The notes under the pieces were generated by a model, which was not told the origin of the DNA, searched no databases, and saw only the letters and a program-made list of their open reading frames with translations. From Pelorhabdus rhamnosifermentans (GTDB lineage Bacteria > Bacillota > Negativicutes > UMGS1260), in the NCBI RefSeq assembly GCF_018835585.1, contig NZ_JAHGVE010000009.1, positions 1 through 64,000 of the forward strand: DNA of 64,000 nt, given 5' to 3'. Position 1 is the first letter of the stretch; each line of letters opens with the position of its first letter. This document shows, piece after piece, positions 52,211 to 62,113 of this stretch. The translations under genes and the position numbers were made by a program.

Positions 52211-52304
52211 AGTTCGCTAGGGGTGCCGCATACGGCTGAGAGAAAGTTTACCTTTCGACCCTCTGAACCTGACATGGTTAATACCAGCGTAGGGAAGCAA
52301 ATCT
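52211..52304 (+). ncRNA. TPP riboswitch (THI element)
   Basis: The conserved sequences are present: GGGGTGCCGCATACGGCTGAGA, then CCCTCTGAACCTGACATGGTTAATACCAGCGTAGGGAA read across the element at 52219-52296. It lies upstream of thiS, followed by a terminator, so thiamine pyrophosphate should shut off the operon. Confidence 0.96.
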
Positions 52305-52312
52305 TTGATTCG

Positions 52313-52348
52313 AAAGCTTACTTCTTTATGAGGTGAGCTTTTTTATTT
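52313..52348 (+). terminator. riboswitch-controlled terminator
   Basis: AAAGCTTACTTC at 52313-52324 pairs with GAGGTGAGCTTT at 52330-52341 through G-U pairs, with a T-run after; it follows the TPP aptamer. Confidence 0.82.
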
Positions 52349-52364
52349 TGGAGAGGTGAGGCTC

Positions 52365-52565
52365 TTGAAAGTGAAGTTAAATGGTGCAGAAATTTCATTA
52401 GCATCTTCCCTGACGCTTGAACAGCTTCTGTTGACAAAAAAATTAGAGCTGGACTGTGTCGTTGTGGAGTACAACGAAAAAATTGTGAAGCGCAATGAAC
52501 TGGCAGCGATTATCCTGAAGGAGCGGGATGAAATTGAAGTGCTACGGTTCGTAGGAGGAGGCTGA
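52365..52565 (+). CDS. thiS: sulfur carrier protein ThiS
   Basis: This 66-residue ubiquitin-like protein ends in Gly-Gly (FVGGG), whose terminal carboxyl is adenylated and thiolated to carry sulfur for the thiazole ring. GGAGAGG at 52350-52356 gives TTG 52365 as the start; the frame's first GTG 52356 overlaps the site. It is the first gene after the TPP riboswitch and is 3 bases from thiG. Confidence 0.93.
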   Translation: MKVKLNGAEISLASSLTLEQLLLTKKLELDCVVVEYNEKIVKRNELAAIILKERDEIEVLRFVGGG

Positions 52566-52568
52566 GAA

Positions 52569-53348
52569 ATGGATAGTCAAGAAGACAAGTTTATTTTAGG
52601 GGGAAGAGAACTAAAAAGTCGTTTATTTATTGGTTCAGGTAAGTATAGTGATGATCGCTTGATTCCGAGCATTGCCGAACATTCAGGTGCAGAGGTAATT
52701 ACAGTGGCTCTTAGGCGCATTGATTTTGAGTCGAAGACAGATAATGTACTGATTCATATACCGGAAACCATGCAGTTGTTGCCGAATACATCAGGGGCGC
52801 GCACGGCTGAGGAGGCCATTCGTCTGGCTCGTCTGTCAAAGGCCGCGGGCTGTGGCAATTGGATTAAGGTTGAAATTATTTCAGATGCAAAGTATTTACT
52901 GCCTGACGGTTATGAGACAGTGAAGGCCACTGAAATTTTAGCTAAGGAAGGGTTTGTTGTGCTTCCCTATATTAGCCCTGATTTGATGGTTGCCAGGTCT
53001 TTAGTTGATGCTGGAGCATCAGCTGTTATGCCGCTTGGAGCCCCCATTGGAACTAATCGTGGTTTAAAAACAAAAGAACTTATTCGGATTTTAATTGAAG
53101 AAATTTCTCTCCCTATCATTGTAGATGCGGGGATTGGAGCGCCGTCGCATGCGGTTGAAGCCATGGAGATGGGAGCTGCTGCCTGTCTTTTAAATACAGC
53201 TATTGCAAGTTCACCGCAGCCGCTTGTTATGGCTGAAGCTTTCGGACAGGCCGTCGCTGCAGGCCGTAAAGCTTTTTTAGCTGGACTGGGTGTTGATCAA
53301 ACCATTGCTCAGGCTTCGTCGCCTTTAACGGGGTTCTTACATGAATAA
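52569..53348 (+). CDS. thiG: thiazole synthase
   Basis: This 259-residue enzyme assembles the thiazole phosphate from deoxyxylulose phosphate, glycine imine and ThiS thiocarboxylate. [24 protein letters not shown]-type and [14 protein letters not shown] strings, and the [10 protein letters not shown] phosphate loop, identify it. GGAGGAGGCTGAGAA precedes ATG 52569. Its end overlaps thiH by 8 bases. Confidence 0.97.
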   Translation: MDSQEDKFILGGRELKSRLFIGSGKYSDDRLIPSIAEHSGAEVITVALRRIDFESKTDNVLIHIPETMQLLPNTSGARTAEEAIRLARLSKAAGCGNWIKVEIISDAKYLLPDGYETVKATEILAKEGFVVLPYISPDLMVARSLVDAGASAVMPLGAPIGTNRGLKTKELIRILIEEISLPIIVDAGIGAPSHAVEAMEMGAAACLLNTAIASSPQPLVMAEAFGQAVAAGRKAFLAGLGVDQTIAQASSPLTGFLHE

Positions 53349-54468
53349 GACGCGCGGTATTTATGAGGAGCTAAAACCTTACCGGAATTTTGATTATGAC
53401 GGCTTCTTTTCCGGTTTGGCAGATAAGGATATTCAAACAATCTTGGCAAAGGATCAGTTGACGGCTTTGGATTATCTTGCCTTATTATCACCAGCAGCGG
53501 AGAAATATTTGGAACCTATGGCTCAAAAGGCCAAGGCCATTACACTCAAGTATTTTGGCAAGACTATTTTGTTATTTACGCCGATTTATTTATCAGATTA
53601 TTGTACGAATAAGTGTAAATATTGTGGCTTTAGTGCGCTTAATACGCAACCGCGTAAAATGCTCACTCTTGAGCAGGTCGAGCAGGAGGCGCAGGTTATT
53701 GCAAGTACAGGGCTTAAACATATATTGTATTTAACAGGGGATGCCCCAACCATTTCTTCTGTCCAATATATGAAAAACTGTACGAAAATTTTAACAAAAT
53801 ATTTTTCATCCGTTGGGACAGAAGTTTACTCCTTGACTTTAGAGGAGTATAAGGAGTTATATGAAGCGGGTGTGGACAGTATGACGATGTTCCAGGAAAC
53901 CTATAATGAGGCTTTATATGATGATATTCACGTGGCAGGACCCAAAAAAGACTATCATTTCCGGTTAGATGCACCTGAACGAGCTTGCCAGGCAGGAATG
54001 TGGTGTGTTAATATTGGTGCGCTGATGGGGCTTGATGAATGGCGCCGCGAAGCTTTTTTCACGGGCCTTCACGCCGCTTATTTGCAGGATCATTATCCTG
54101 AAGTGGATATTAACATTTCTGTACCGCGCATGCGCCCCCATACGGGTGATTTTCAGCCACTGGTGGATATGACAGATATGAATACAGTGCAGTATATTTT
54201 AGCTTACCGACTTTTTATGCAGCGTTCAGGTATTACTATGTCAACGCGGGAAACAGTTGATTTCCGCAATCATATGATGGGCATTGGTGTGACGAAGATG
54301 TCAGCAGGTTCTTGTACAGCTGTTGGTGGACATATTCATAAGAATGCCAATTCAGGGCAGTTTGATATTTCTGATGAGCGTGATGTTGAAGAAATGAAAA
54401 AAGCCATTAGGCAGCAGGGGTTTCAGCCAGTCATGAAAAATTGGGAGCCCCTTGTTGGGGAATCTTGA
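53341..54468 (+). CDS. thiH: 2-iminoacetate synthase (radical SAM)
   Basis: This 375-residue radical SAM enzyme cleaves tyrosine to give dehydroglycine for the thiazole ring, the anaerobic alternative to ThiO glycine oxidase. The cluster motif CX3CX2C is CTNKCKYC, and the SAM-binding region includes LYLTGDAP. The start overlaps the end of thiG and the stop overlaps thiF's ATG, so the genes are translationally coupled. Use of ThiH fits an anaerobe. Confidence 0.97.
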   Translation: MNKTRGIYEELKPYRNFDYDGFFSGLADKDIQTILAKDQLTALDYLALLSPAAEKYLEPMAQKAKAITLKYFGKTILLFTPIYLSDYCTNKCKYCGFSALNTQPRKMLTLEQVEQEAQVIASTGLKHILYLTGDAPTISSVQYMKNCTKILTKYFSSVGTEVYSLTLEEYKELYEAGVDSMTMFQETYNEALYDDIHVAGPKKDYHFRLDAPERACQAGMWCVNIGALMGLDEWRREAFFTGLHAAYLQDHYPEVDINISVPRMRPHTGDFQPLVDMTDMNTVQYILAYRLFMQRSGITMSTRETVDFRNHMMGIGVTKMSAGSCTAVGGHIHKNANSGQFDISDERDVEEMKKAIRQQGFQPVMKNWEPLVGES

Positions 54469-55100
54469 TGAATGAATTTGAACAGGCTTTAATCCAAAAA
54501 ATCGGGGCTGAGCGACTTCGAAAAATTCAATCAGTGAAAATCGGTATTGCCGGAGCAGGTGGACTGGGATCAAATTGTGCCGTTCATTTAGTTCGGACGG
54601 GTTTTAAAAAATTTATCCTTGTTGATTTTGATATCCTTGACTATAGCAATTTGAATCGTCAGTACTATTTTAATCGCCAAGTTGGTCGGGCGAAGGTTGA
54701 TGTGCTTGCTGAAAATTTACTTGCCATTAATCCCGATGTGACGATTGAAAAACTTTGCCGGAAACTTGAAGAACCGGATTTTGCTCAGGTATTTGTGGAC
54801 TGTCATGTTGTTGTGGAAGCCTTTGATCAGGCAAAATACAAAAAGCTTCTTGTTGAGCGTTTTATTAATACCGATAAATTGCTTGTTTGTGCTTCTGGAC
54901 TGGCGGGTTTTGCAAGTAGTGATGCGATTGGCATTCATCAATTGCGTGAACGACTTTTTATGATTGGTGATCTGAAAACAGGTGTCGGAGCGGAAACGCC
55001 CCCGCTTGCACCACGCGTAGCTGTGGCAGCAGCCAAACAAGCTGATGTCATTTTGCGGTATGTGTTAGCAGATTCTGCTGGGGAGGAAATGTTATGCTGA
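54468..55100 (+). CDS. thiF: ThiS adenylyltransferase
   Basis: This 210-residue E1-like enzyme adenylates the C-terminal glycine of ThiS. The nucleotide-binding motif GIAGAGGLGSNCAVHL is near residue 24, followed by DFDILDYSNLNRQ. It is short and lacks the C-terminal rhodanese or full zinc-binding region of MoeB-like proteins, the usual form in ThiH-containing operons. ATG 54468 overlaps thiH's stop; the frame extends to 54441. Confidence 0.93.
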   Translation: MNEFEQALIQKIGAERLRKIQSVKIGIAGAGGLGSNCAVHLVRTGFKKFILVDFDILDYSNLNRQYYFNRQVGRAKVDVLAENLLAINPDVTIEKLCRKLEEPDFAQVFVDCHVVVEAFDQAKYKKLLVERFINTDKLLVCASGLAGFASSDAIGIHQLRERLFMIGDLKTGVGAETPPLAPRVAVAAAKQADVILRYVLADSAGEEMLC

Positions 55101-55747
55101 GTAAAAGAAAGAATCCCTTGCCGTCTGATTTATATGCTTTGACAGCTGAGGAATATTCTTTAGGACGCAGTAATATTGCCGTTGTAAAGGAAATGCTTGA
55201 AGCAGGTATTAAAATTATTCAGTATCGAGAAAAGGGAAAAAAACAGCGTGTTAAATATGAAGAATGTCAGGAAATCCGTAAAATGACCTTAGCCTATGAT
55301 GCTACGTTTATCGTCGATGACGATGTTGAAATAGCTAAATTGGTCGGGGCTGATGGTATACATATTGGACAGGAAGATTTGCCGATTGATGTTGTACGTA
55401 ATATTGTCGGAGAAGACATGATCATCGGCTTGTCCACGCATTCACCGGAGCAGGCTGAGGCAGCGGTACGTGCAGGAGCTGATTATCTGGGTGTGGGACC
55501 GATCTTTTCTACAAAAACTAAAAAAGATGTATGTAGTCCTGTGGGTTTTGATTATCTTGACTATGTTGTCAGTCACGTTACGATTCCATTTGTGGCTATT
55601 GGTGGTATTAAGGCAAATAATGTGGCTGAAGTTGTGAAACATGGTGCCAATTGTGTAGCACTTGTGACGGAAATCGTCGGTGCATCGAATATACCTGTAA
55701 AAATTGCCGAAATACAACAGAAAATAGCAATAGCAATAGTAAAGTAG
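55094..55747 (+). CDS. thiE: thiamine phosphate synthase
   Basis: This 217-residue barrel enzyme joins the pyrimidine and thiazole phosphates. Family strings are IQYREKGKK, FIVDDDVEIAKLVGADGIHIGQEDL and YLGVGPIFSTKTKKD. It overlaps thiF by 7 bases. An unusual feature is the N-terminal YALTAEEYSLGRS with no further extension; the length is normal. Confidence 0.95.
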   Translation: MLSKRKNPLPSDLYALTAEEYSLGRSNIAVVKEMLEAGIKIIQYREKGKKQRVKYEECQEIRKMTLAYDATFIVDDDVEIAKLVGADGIHIGQEDLPIDVVRNIVGEDMIIGLSTHSPEQAEAAVRAGADYLGVGPIFSTKTKKDVCSPVGFDYLDYVVSHVTIPFVAIGGIKANNVAEVVKHGANCVALVTEIVGASNIPVKIAEIQQKIAIAIVK

Positions 55748-55789
55748 TTTCGATAGCAAAAAAAATGATCAGAAGAAGGGGTGCTATTT

Positions 55790-57094
55790 GTGAGTTATAC
55801 AACGCAAATGGATGCGGCGAAACAAGGAATTATTACAGAACAAATGAAGACGGTAGCGCAAAAGGAACAAATGGATGTCAATAAGTTGCGCGAGCTTGTT
55901 GCTAGCGGCAAGGTCGTTATACCAGCCAATAAGCATCATACTAGTTTAAGTGCTGAAGGTGTTGGTGAAGGACTGAGAACGAAAATTAATGTCAATTTAG
56001 GCGTATCGAAAGACTGTTGTAATCTTGATGGTGAGATGGAAAAAGTCAAAAAGGCCATTGAACTCAAGGCTGAAGCAATTATGGATTTAAGCTGCTTCGG
56101 GAAAACACAGGAATTTCGCCGGAAGGTCATTGATTATTCGCCAGCGATGATCGGTACGGTGCCTATGTATGATGCTGTAGGGATGCATGAGGCTGAGTTA
56201 AAGGATATGACAGCAGAACAATTATTAGCTGTTGTAGAGCGGCATGCTGAAGATGGCGTCGATTTTGTAACTGTCCATTGCGGCTTGAATCGGGCTACTG
56301 CCGAACGCGTGAAAAAAAATAAACGTCTCACAAATATTGTTTCACGTGGGGGGTCCTTACTGTTTGCTTGGATGGAAATGAATAATCAAGAAAATCCCTT
56401 TTATGAGCATTATGAGTGTCTGCTTGATATTTGTGCTAAACATGACGTGACTATTAGTCTTGGTGATGCCTGTCGTCCCGGCTGTCTTCATGATGCGACA
56501 GATGCCGCACAGATTGCGGAACTCATGACACTAGGTGAGCTGACCAAACGGGCTTGGGAAAAGAATGTGCAGGTTATGATTGAAGGCCCTGGTCATATGG
56601 CGTTAAATGAAATTGCCGCCAATATGCTGCTTGAAAAACGCCTGTGTCATGGTGCACCTTTTTATGTGCTTGGACCTCTTGTGACCGATATTGCCCCTGG
56701 CTATGATCATATTACAAGTGCTATTGGTGGAGCGATTGCTGCTGCAAATGGTGCTGATTTTCTCTGTTATGTAACGCCTGCTGAACATTTGCGGCTGCCG
56801 AATCTTGAAGAAATGAAAGACGGCATTATTGCTTCGCGTATTGCTGCCCATGCGGCAGATATTGCTAAAGGTATTCCTGGCGCACGCGAGTGGGATGATA
56901 AAATGGGTCAGGCGCGGGCTGATTTGGATTGGGAAAAAATGTTTGAATTGGCCATTGATGATGAAAAACCGCGTCGTCTCCGTAAGGAATCGCAGCCGGA
57001 AGAGCAAGAAACGTGTACAATGTGCGGCAAAATGTGCGCTGTTCGCAATATGAATCGGATACTGAATGGTAAAGAAGTTAGCTTAAAGGATTAG
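55790..57094 (+). CDS. thiC: phosphomethylpyrimidine synthase
   Basis: This 434-residue radical SAM enzyme makes hydroxymethylpyrimidine phosphate from aminoimidazole ribotide. It lacks the N-terminal extension of longer bacterial forms. The C-terminal cluster motif is [28 protein letters not shown] and IEGPGHM are family strings. GTG 55790 with GAAGGGG 9 bases upstream is preferred to GTG 55781. It is the last gene of the thi operon before a terminator. Confidence 0.95.
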   Translation: MSYTTQMDAAKQGIITEQMKTVAQKEQMDVNKLRELVASGKVVIPANKHHTSLSAEGVGEGLRTKINVNLGVSKDCCNLDGEMEKVKKAIELKAEAIMDLSCFGKTQEFRRKVIDYSPAMIGTVPMYDAVGMHEAELKDMTAEQLLAVVERHAEDGVDFVTVHCGLNRATAERVKKNKRLTNIVSRGGSLLFAWMEMNNQENPFYEHYECLLDICAKHDVTISLGDACRPGCLHDATDAAQIAELMTLGELTKRAWEKNVQVMIEGPGHMALNEIAANMLLEKRLCHGAPFYVLGPLVTDIAPGYDHITSAIGGAIAAANGADFLCYVTPAEHLRLPNLEEMKDGIIASRIAAHAADIAKGIPGAREWDDKMGQARADLDWEKMFELAIDDEKPRRLRKESQPEEQETCTMCGKMCAVRNMNRILNGKEVSLKD

Positions 57095-57110
57095 AATTAT
57101 GGTATACTAA

Positions 57111-57144
57111 AAAAGGACCTGCGCAAAACTGGCAGGTCCTTTTC
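57111..57144 (+). terminator. terminator of the thiamine operon
   Basis: AAAAGGACCTGC at 57111-57122 pairs with GCAGGTCCTTTT at 57132-57143. Confidence 0.9.
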
Positions 57145-57181
57145 TTGATAATTTTCTGAATGAGACAAAGGAGAATTTATT

Positions 57182-58225
57182 GTGACATCACTATCAGCAA
57201 AGCTGCTTTCTTGGTATAAAGAGGAAAAACGGGATCTTCCTTGGCGCCGTGACGGTGATCCGTATAAAATATGGGTTTCAGAGATTATGTTACAACAAAC
57301 ACGGGTGGATACAGTCATTCCTTATTTTCAAAAATTTTTAGCACGTTTTCCCAGTGTAAGCAGTCTGGCTGAAGCTGATGAAGAGGAAGTCCTGACGTAT
57401 TGGCAAGGTCTTGGGTATTATAGCCGTGTGCGTAATTTACACGAGGGTGCACGTCAAGTGGCGGCTCAGTATGGGGGAATCATACCAGATAATCTTCAGG
57501 CAATAAAAAAATTATCGGGTATTGGCGATTATACGGCAGGAGCGATTTTAAGTATTGCCCATAATGCGCCTTGTCCGGCTGTAGATGGAAATGTGCTCAG
57601 AGTGTTTAGCAGACTTTATTGTTTGACGGAAGACATTATGACAGCTAAAGCGAAAAAAAATATTACGGAAATTGTTAAGCGTGTGTTGCCTGCTGGCCGG
57701 TCGGGTGACTTTAATCAGGCTGTGATGGATTTGGGGGCCACTGTTTGTACACCAGCTAGTCCGCGTTGCCCTAGTTGTCCCCTTGCAATTGACTGTCAAG
57801 CCTATCAGAAGAATCGGGTAATTGATTTTCCTGTAAAACGCTCAGCTCGGCCACCACGGCCTACTCAATTGGCTGTGGGACTGCTAGAACATAATGGGAG
57901 TATTCTCATTCGGCGTCGCCCTGCTAAGGGACTGTTAGCCTCAATGTGGGAGTTCCCGACTGTGGAGCATGTGGAACAAGATGAAATGATGGTGAGAGAA
58001 AACTTAAGACAAGTTTTTGTTTTTCTGGGACTTGATGTAAATGTTGGTTCCGCTCAACAGAAATTGACACATACTTTTTCTCATTTAAAGTGGTTTATGA
58101 CGGTTTATGACTGTACTATGAAGGAAGCAAGAATAGAAGTTCCGTGTCCTTGGCGTTGGGTAGAGAAAAGGATGGCTCACACCATTACTTGGGCAGGACC
58201 GCATGCTAAAATTGTGCAACCCTAA
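57182..58225 (+). CDS. mutY: A/G-specific adenine DNA glycosylase
   Basis: This 347-residue repair enzyme removes adenine opposite 8-oxoguanine. The catalytic glutamate lies in VSEIMLQQTRV, the helix-hairpin-helix in LSGIGDYTAGAI, and the iron-sulfur ligands in CX6CX2CX5C (CTPASPRCPSCPLAIDC). A C-terminal NUDIX-like domain for 8-oxoG recognition follows. AAAGGAG precedes GTG 57182. Single gene with its own terminator. Confidence 0.95.
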   Translation: MTSLSAKLLSWYKEEKRDLPWRRDGDPYKIWVSEIMLQQTRVDTVIPYFQKFLARFPSVSSLAEADEEEVLTYWQGLGYYSRVRNLHEGARQVAAQYGGIIPDNLQAIKKLSGIGDYTAGAILSIAHNAPCPAVDGNVLRVFSRLYCLTEDIMTAKAKKNITEIVKRVLPAGRSGDFNQAVMDLGATVCTPASPRCPSCPLAIDCQAYQKNRVIDFPVKRSARPPRPTQLAVGLLEHNGSILIRRRPAKGLLASMWEFPTVEHVEQDEMMVRENLRQVFVFLGLDVNVGSAQQKLTHTFSHLKWFMTVYDCTMKEARIEVPCPWRWVEKRMAHTITWAGPHAKIVQP

Positions 58226-58229
58226 GTGC

Positions 58230-58270
58230 AAAAAAAGGATCTTATGCATAAGCAATAGATCCTTTTTTTA
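58230..58270. terminator. bidirectional terminator
   Basis: AAAAAAAGGATCT at 58230-58242 pairs with AGATCCTTTTTTT at 58257-58269, between convergent mutY and the small membrane gene. Confidence 0.88.
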
Positions 58271-58286
58271 TTTATTCACTTTTGAG

Positions 58287-58532
58287 TTATTTTTGGGGAG
58301 ATTTCTTTTTTGAAACCTCTTTTTTTCGTTGGTTTCGCCGCGTCATTTCCTGGATAACCACTTTATAGCCTAAATACAAGGCTGGAGGCGCCCAGACGAT
58401 TTTTACAATTGTGTTTAGTAAAGGACTGTCAGGTGCACCGAAAACGATTAGCATTCCATATAAAGTCGAATACACAAGATAACCAAAATTCCAAAAAACG
58501 AAGCCAATTAAAATGGTATATACATATTTCAA
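58287..58532 (-). CDS. small two-span membrane protein, 81 residues
   Basis: This protein has two membrane spans (YTILIGFVFWNFGYLVYSTLYG and a second around IVWAPPALYLGYKVV) and a strongly basic C-terminal tail. Family not recognised. AGGAGG lies 9 bases before TTG 58532; the frame continues to 58592 through the site. The 320 bases between it and the next gene hold a purine-rich run at 58619-58641 and nothing else I can support. Confidence 0.6.
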   Translation of the reverse strand: MKYVYTILIGFVFWNFGYLVYSTLYGMLIVFGAPDSPLLNTIVKIVWAPPALYLGYKVVIQEMTRRNQRKKEVSKKKSPQK

Positions 58533-58852
58533 GATTATTTTCCTCCTAGTCATATCAACTTTAATTATAACTAGTTTGTCCTTGGTGGGCAAGTGTATTG
58601 TTTTGTAGAAGTAAATAGCGGGGAAGGGGGGAAAGGGAAAAAATTTATTTCGACGAATTTTACCTAATAAATGTTACTAGTACATAAATAATTCTCAGAA
58701 TTGTTATGGCTTTCGTTTTTTAGGAGTATCACATTTGTATATCGTTTGAGAGTGCGTTTTTGTGTAAAATTTTTAGCCTGTGAAATACTATTATTAAGTG
58801 ATTTAACAACAATGACTGTTTATTGTCAAATTGAGTTATAGGATGGATGTTA

Positions 58853-59509
58853 ATGGATACATTAAAAATATTAACAAGTATTGTTGTAGTAAATTTGTTG
58901 CTTAGTGGAGATAATGCGCTTGTTATTGCGCTCGCCAGCCGAAGTTTGCCAGAACGTCAAAAAAAGCTGGCCATTTTGTGGGGGGGAGTCGGCGCTATCG
59001 GATTGCGTGTAATATTGACTTTTATTGCAGTATTTTTGCTTACCATTCCTTATTTGCAGTTTGCAGGCGGTGTTATGCTACTGGGTATTGCCGGTAAATT
59101 ATTAACAGATGATCATTCAAATCAGCAACGGTCGGTAGCGCCGCCATCATTACGTGGGGCCATTCGTATGATTATTTTCGCTGACCTAATCATGAGTCTG
59201 GATAATGTGATTGCTATCGCTGCTGTAGCTCGTGGCAGTTTACTCTATTTATTGATTGGCCTTGGATTAAGTATTCCCATCATTATGTTTGGCAGTCAGC
59301 TTGTTCAACGTGCTATGGCAAGATGGCCCATCATTGTATGGGTTGGCGCGATTTTTTTAGGATGGACAGCAGGGGAAATGGCTGGCGATGATGCAGGTGC
59401 GCAACAATCTGTACAAGCTGTTTTTCCGGGATTTATGGTCTATCTGCCAGCGCTATTTGCAGCTACTGTGTTTATCTGGGGGCTAATTGCAAGGCAAAGA
59501 CATCCGTGA
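58853..59509 (+). CDS. TerC/YjbE-family integral membrane protein
   Basis: This 218-residue protein has about seven spans and the two internally repeated acidic motifs of the family, LLLSGDNALVIALA and LIMSLDNVIAIAA. Members are metal-ion, often manganese, exporters. A manganese riboswitch often precedes such genes; I looked for one in the leader and did not see it. AGGATGG precedes ATG 58853; ATG 58847 is an alternative. Confidence 0.85.
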   Translation: MDTLKILTSIVVVNLLLSGDNALVIALASRSLPERQKKLAILWGGVGAIGLRVILTFIAVFLLTIPYLQFAGGVMLLGIAGKLLTDDHSNQQRSVAPPSLRGAIRMIIFADLIMSLDNVIAIAAVARGSLLYLLIGLGLSIPIIMFGSQLVQRAMARWPIIVWVGAIFLGWTAGEMAGDDAGAQQSVQAVFPGFMVYLPALFAATVFIWGLIARQRHP

Positions 59510-59588
59510 CCTTTTCATGAACTCCTTTAGCTTTGTTATGCATACAATAGAATAAGATGTGTAACAAAAGTGGGGAGGTCATTGGAGT

Positions 59589-60053
59589 ATGTCTTATTAT
59601 GGAGAGCCTGGATGTTGCGATACTGCCATGCTCGAACAGTCACTTTGTCTTATTTTAGAAGCTTTGAAGGATGAGACACATGATCGGATGTTTTATCAAT
59701 GTTTATTGCAACTAGCACCAGATCAAAAGCAGCAGGACGTGATTAAATCTATTAGAGATGATGAAATTAAGCATTTTAAAATGTTTCGGGTGATCTATCG
59801 AGAAATTATGTGCCAATCCCCCATAACACAACAGGCAACTGATTTTCAAAAACCAAAAAGTTATTGTGCTGGTATTGAACAGGCCATTTTCGGTGAATTA
59901 GCTGCGGTTGAATTATATCGTAAGATGATGTTTGGGCTTTGCTCTTCTAGACATAAAGCCATGCTTTTCGAAATTATTACAGATGAAATGAAACATTCAA
60001 TTAAATGGAATTTTTTATATAGCAAAAATTGCTCAAGTTGTTGTGAAAGTTAA
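59589..60053 (+). CDS. ferritin-like diiron protein
   Basis: This 154-residue four-helix protein has the paired di-iron motifs EALKDETHDRMF, DDEIKHF, FGELAAVEL and TDEMKHS (two E-X2-H ligand sets), as in rubrerythrin-type ferritin-like proteins, without a rubredoxin domain. Cysteines at both ends (GCCD, NCSSCCE) are unusual and could bind metal. GGGGAGG precedes ATG 59589. Likely role in peroxide or iron handling; substrate unknown. Confidence 0.78.
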   Translation: MSYYGEPGCCDTAMLEQSLCLILEALKDETHDRMFYQCLLQLAPDQKQQDVIKSIRDDEIKHFKMFRVIYREIMCQSPITQQATDFQKPKSYCAGIEQAIFGELAAVELYRKMMFGLCSSRHKAMLFEIITDEMKHSIKWNFLYSKNCSSCCES

Positions 60054-60100
60054 AAGGAGATAGTCCGTATCATTAAAGTGATACGGACTATCTCCTTGTT
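60054..60100. terminator. bidirectional terminator
   Basis: AAGGAGATAGTCCGTATCA at 60054-60072 pairs perfectly with TGATACGGACTATCTCCTT at 60079-60097. Confidence 0.93.
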
Positions 60101-60107
60101 ATTCGAA

Positions 60108-61052
60108 TCAGGTCGGAATTTTAATGATGTGATTTGCTGTTAATAGATAAGATTCAAGGGGCATTTTGTTTTTGTCAAAGTGAATAATGGCTCTGTGAAC
60201 AAATTTTTCATTAAGAAAGTATCGTAAGTCATAAAGTCTTACGAGAAATAAGCCGTTGGCTTGTTTTTCTACATTAAGATAGAGATAGGGAGTAAAAGAT
60301 TGAAAAAATTCACCAAGTTCTGTTGTTTGTACAAGCTTAGCTATCTCAGGATGCTGCTGTTTTAATAATTTCGTTTTGACTGTGAGTTTGCACTGGATGA
60401 AATTAAACTGCCCGACGATATAGGAGTCAGCAAGTTCCACAACAAAATCCCATACAAGGACTCTTTTTAAGTTCGGCATAACAGCGAGTCGTGCAATTTG
60501 CTCTGCAGCGAAGAATATTGTCAAACGTTTTTTTATGCGTGCACGCATAGCGGTGCGTAATGTGAGGTAACAGGCTAAGGTACTGAGCGAGATGATGCCA
60601 AGTAGCCCCGCTGGAAGTGCGAAAAAATAAGGAATACTAAAGAACAATAGTAGTAAGGGATCGAAGACATTTAAAAGATGATTTGTCTGGCGTTTTTTGT
60701 TAAACGGCCAGAGAAGGCTGGCACCATGAGTATTAAAATAATCAAGTAAAATATGTGATAAGCCGCCGATAAAAGACCACAGCAAATAGCTTAGCCAGTC
60801 AGTCATGCCTAGGTTGTAGAGTAGTAGTACAGTAATGAGGCTGGACCACATTATAAGACCGGGCAGGGAGTGGGAAAAAGCCCGATGAGATTTCATGTAG
60901 GAAAAATTGCTTTTTAAATGGGTAATAATATCAAAATCAGGGGCCTGGGCTCCTAAAATTGTGGCAATATACAAAGGATCGGTCAAGGAAGGCTGATGGC
61001 CTGATAAAGCGGCAAGAGCTACGCCGACAAAAGCGTGAGATAAATTATCCAT
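60108..61052 (-). CDS. YdjM-family membrane-bound metal-dependent hydrolase-like protein
   Basis: This 314-residue protein has three to five spans and the conserved HxxxD-type residues of the family: NLSHAFVG, GAQAPDFDI, HRAFSHSLPG and LSHILLDYFNTHG. The C-terminal third is soluble. Members are annotated as membrane-bound hydrolases but the reaction is not established. AGGAGAAT precedes ATG 61052. It is 73 bases upstream of nothing but shares its strand with lgt. Confidence 0.82.
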   Translation of the reverse strand: MDNLSHAFVGVALAALSGHQPSLTDPLYIATILGAQAPDFDIITHLKSNFSYMKSHRAFSHSLPGLIMWSSLITVLLLYNLGMTDWLSYLLWSFIGGLSHILLDYFNTHGASLLWPFNKKRQTNHLLNVFDPLLLLFFSIPYFFALPAGLLGIISLSTLACYLTLRTAMRARIKKRLTIFFAAEQIARLAVMPNLKRVLVWDFVVELADSYIVGQFNFIQCKLTVKTKLLKQQHPEIAKLVQTTELGEFFQSFTPYLYLNVEKQANGLFLVRLYDLRYFLNEKFVHRAIIHFDKNKMPLESYLLTANHIIKIPT

Positions 61053-61125
61053 AAATATTCTCCTAGTCTGTTAAAATCATGAATAAAATTATATCAGTCA
61101 GGAGAGAAAACGTCTATGGATATTT

Positions 61126-61917
61126 TTACTTTTTAAGCGGCTTCATGGAAGATGTTTTTTGACGACGGCCACACCAGAAAAATAAGCCCAGGCCGATGAT
61201 TATAACGAGTAGACTAGTAAGCTGAGCTGATTTTAAACCAAACAGCAAGGTACCGTAGTCCCCACGAATGTATTCCAGAAAAAAGCGGGCTGTTGAATAT
61301 AAAATGGCATAGAGAATGAATACTTGTCCCTTGGCATGATTTGTTGTTCTGAATATAAGAAGTAGGGCAAATAAAACGATATCAATTTGACCTTCCCAGA
61401 TTTCAGCTGGCCAGAGTGGTTGATTGCCATAAACCTGATAGGCGAGGGTGGTATTTGGATAGAGAAGCCCGAAACTGCTGCCTGTAGGGTGTCCGAAGGC
61501 ATCGCCATTAAGCAGGTTGGCTGAGCGACCGATGGCTTGGCCAAGCAAGATAGCAGGTGCAATAAGGTCGGCGAGTTGCCAGCTGTCAATATGATGCTTT
61601 TTCGTATAAAGTATGCCAATTACGGCTCCTAGAATGACACCGCCTTGGATGGCCATGCCCCCTTGCCAGACAAAAGGGATTTCTAGCAAGTGATGGGAAT
61701 AATAGGCCCAGTCGAAAAAGAATACATCCCAGAGACGTGCGCCAATAATACCGGCAATGCCGCAATAAATTCCCATGTCGGGAATATGACTATGCCAGCG
61801 ACCATCTTGTTTCGTTAGAAAGTAGGCCACGCCTGTTGCTAAAACAATGCTTAAGCTAAGCACGAGTCCGTAGGCTCTTACTGGAAATTGACCAATGAAA
61901 AAAAGATACTGATGCAA
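61126..61917 (-). CDS. lgt: prolipoprotein diacylglyceryl transferase
   Basis: This 263-residue enzyme transfers diacylglyceryl from phosphatidylglycerol to the lipobox cysteine. The signature GRSANLLNGDAFG matches GRxxNxxNxExxG, with Asp in place of Glu. The HHLLEIPFVWQGGMAIQGG loop is also characteristic. About seven spans. AAAGGAGGTC lies 6-8 bases before TTG 61917. It would lipidate the sugar-binding lipoproteins seen elsewhere. Confidence 0.95.
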   Translation of the reverse strand: MHQYLFFIGQFPVRAYGLVLSLSIVLATGVAYFLTKQDGRWHSHIPDMGIYCGIAGIIGARLWDVFFFDWAYYSHHLLEIPFVWQGGMAIQGGVILGAVIGILYTKKHHIDSWQLADLIAPAILLGQAIGRSANLLNGDAFGHPTGSSFGLLYPNTTLAYQVYGNQPLWPAEIWEGQIDIVLFALLLIFRTTNHAKGQVFILYAILYSTARFFLEYIRGDYGTLLFGLKSAQLTSLLVIIIGLGLFFWCGRRQKTSSMKPLKK

Positions 61918-62113
61918 AAAAAGACCTCCTTTTTAGAGAAAACAGTACATTATTTATCATTATGCACTAAGTATAGCATGGCTGGCTCAGTGGATAAAGG
62001 TGGAACAGATTAAATAGAAAATAGACCGACTTTTTTTATGGTACCAATTAGGTCATGACTTAATATTGTATAGTAATAGGTAAAAAAGTTATGTATCCTA
62101 GGAGGACGGAGAA

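Noticed and set aside
58533-58852. Manganese (yybP-ykoY) riboswitch before the TerC-type gene
   Set aside because: I searched the 320-base leader for the conserved loops and found none; only a purine-rich run.
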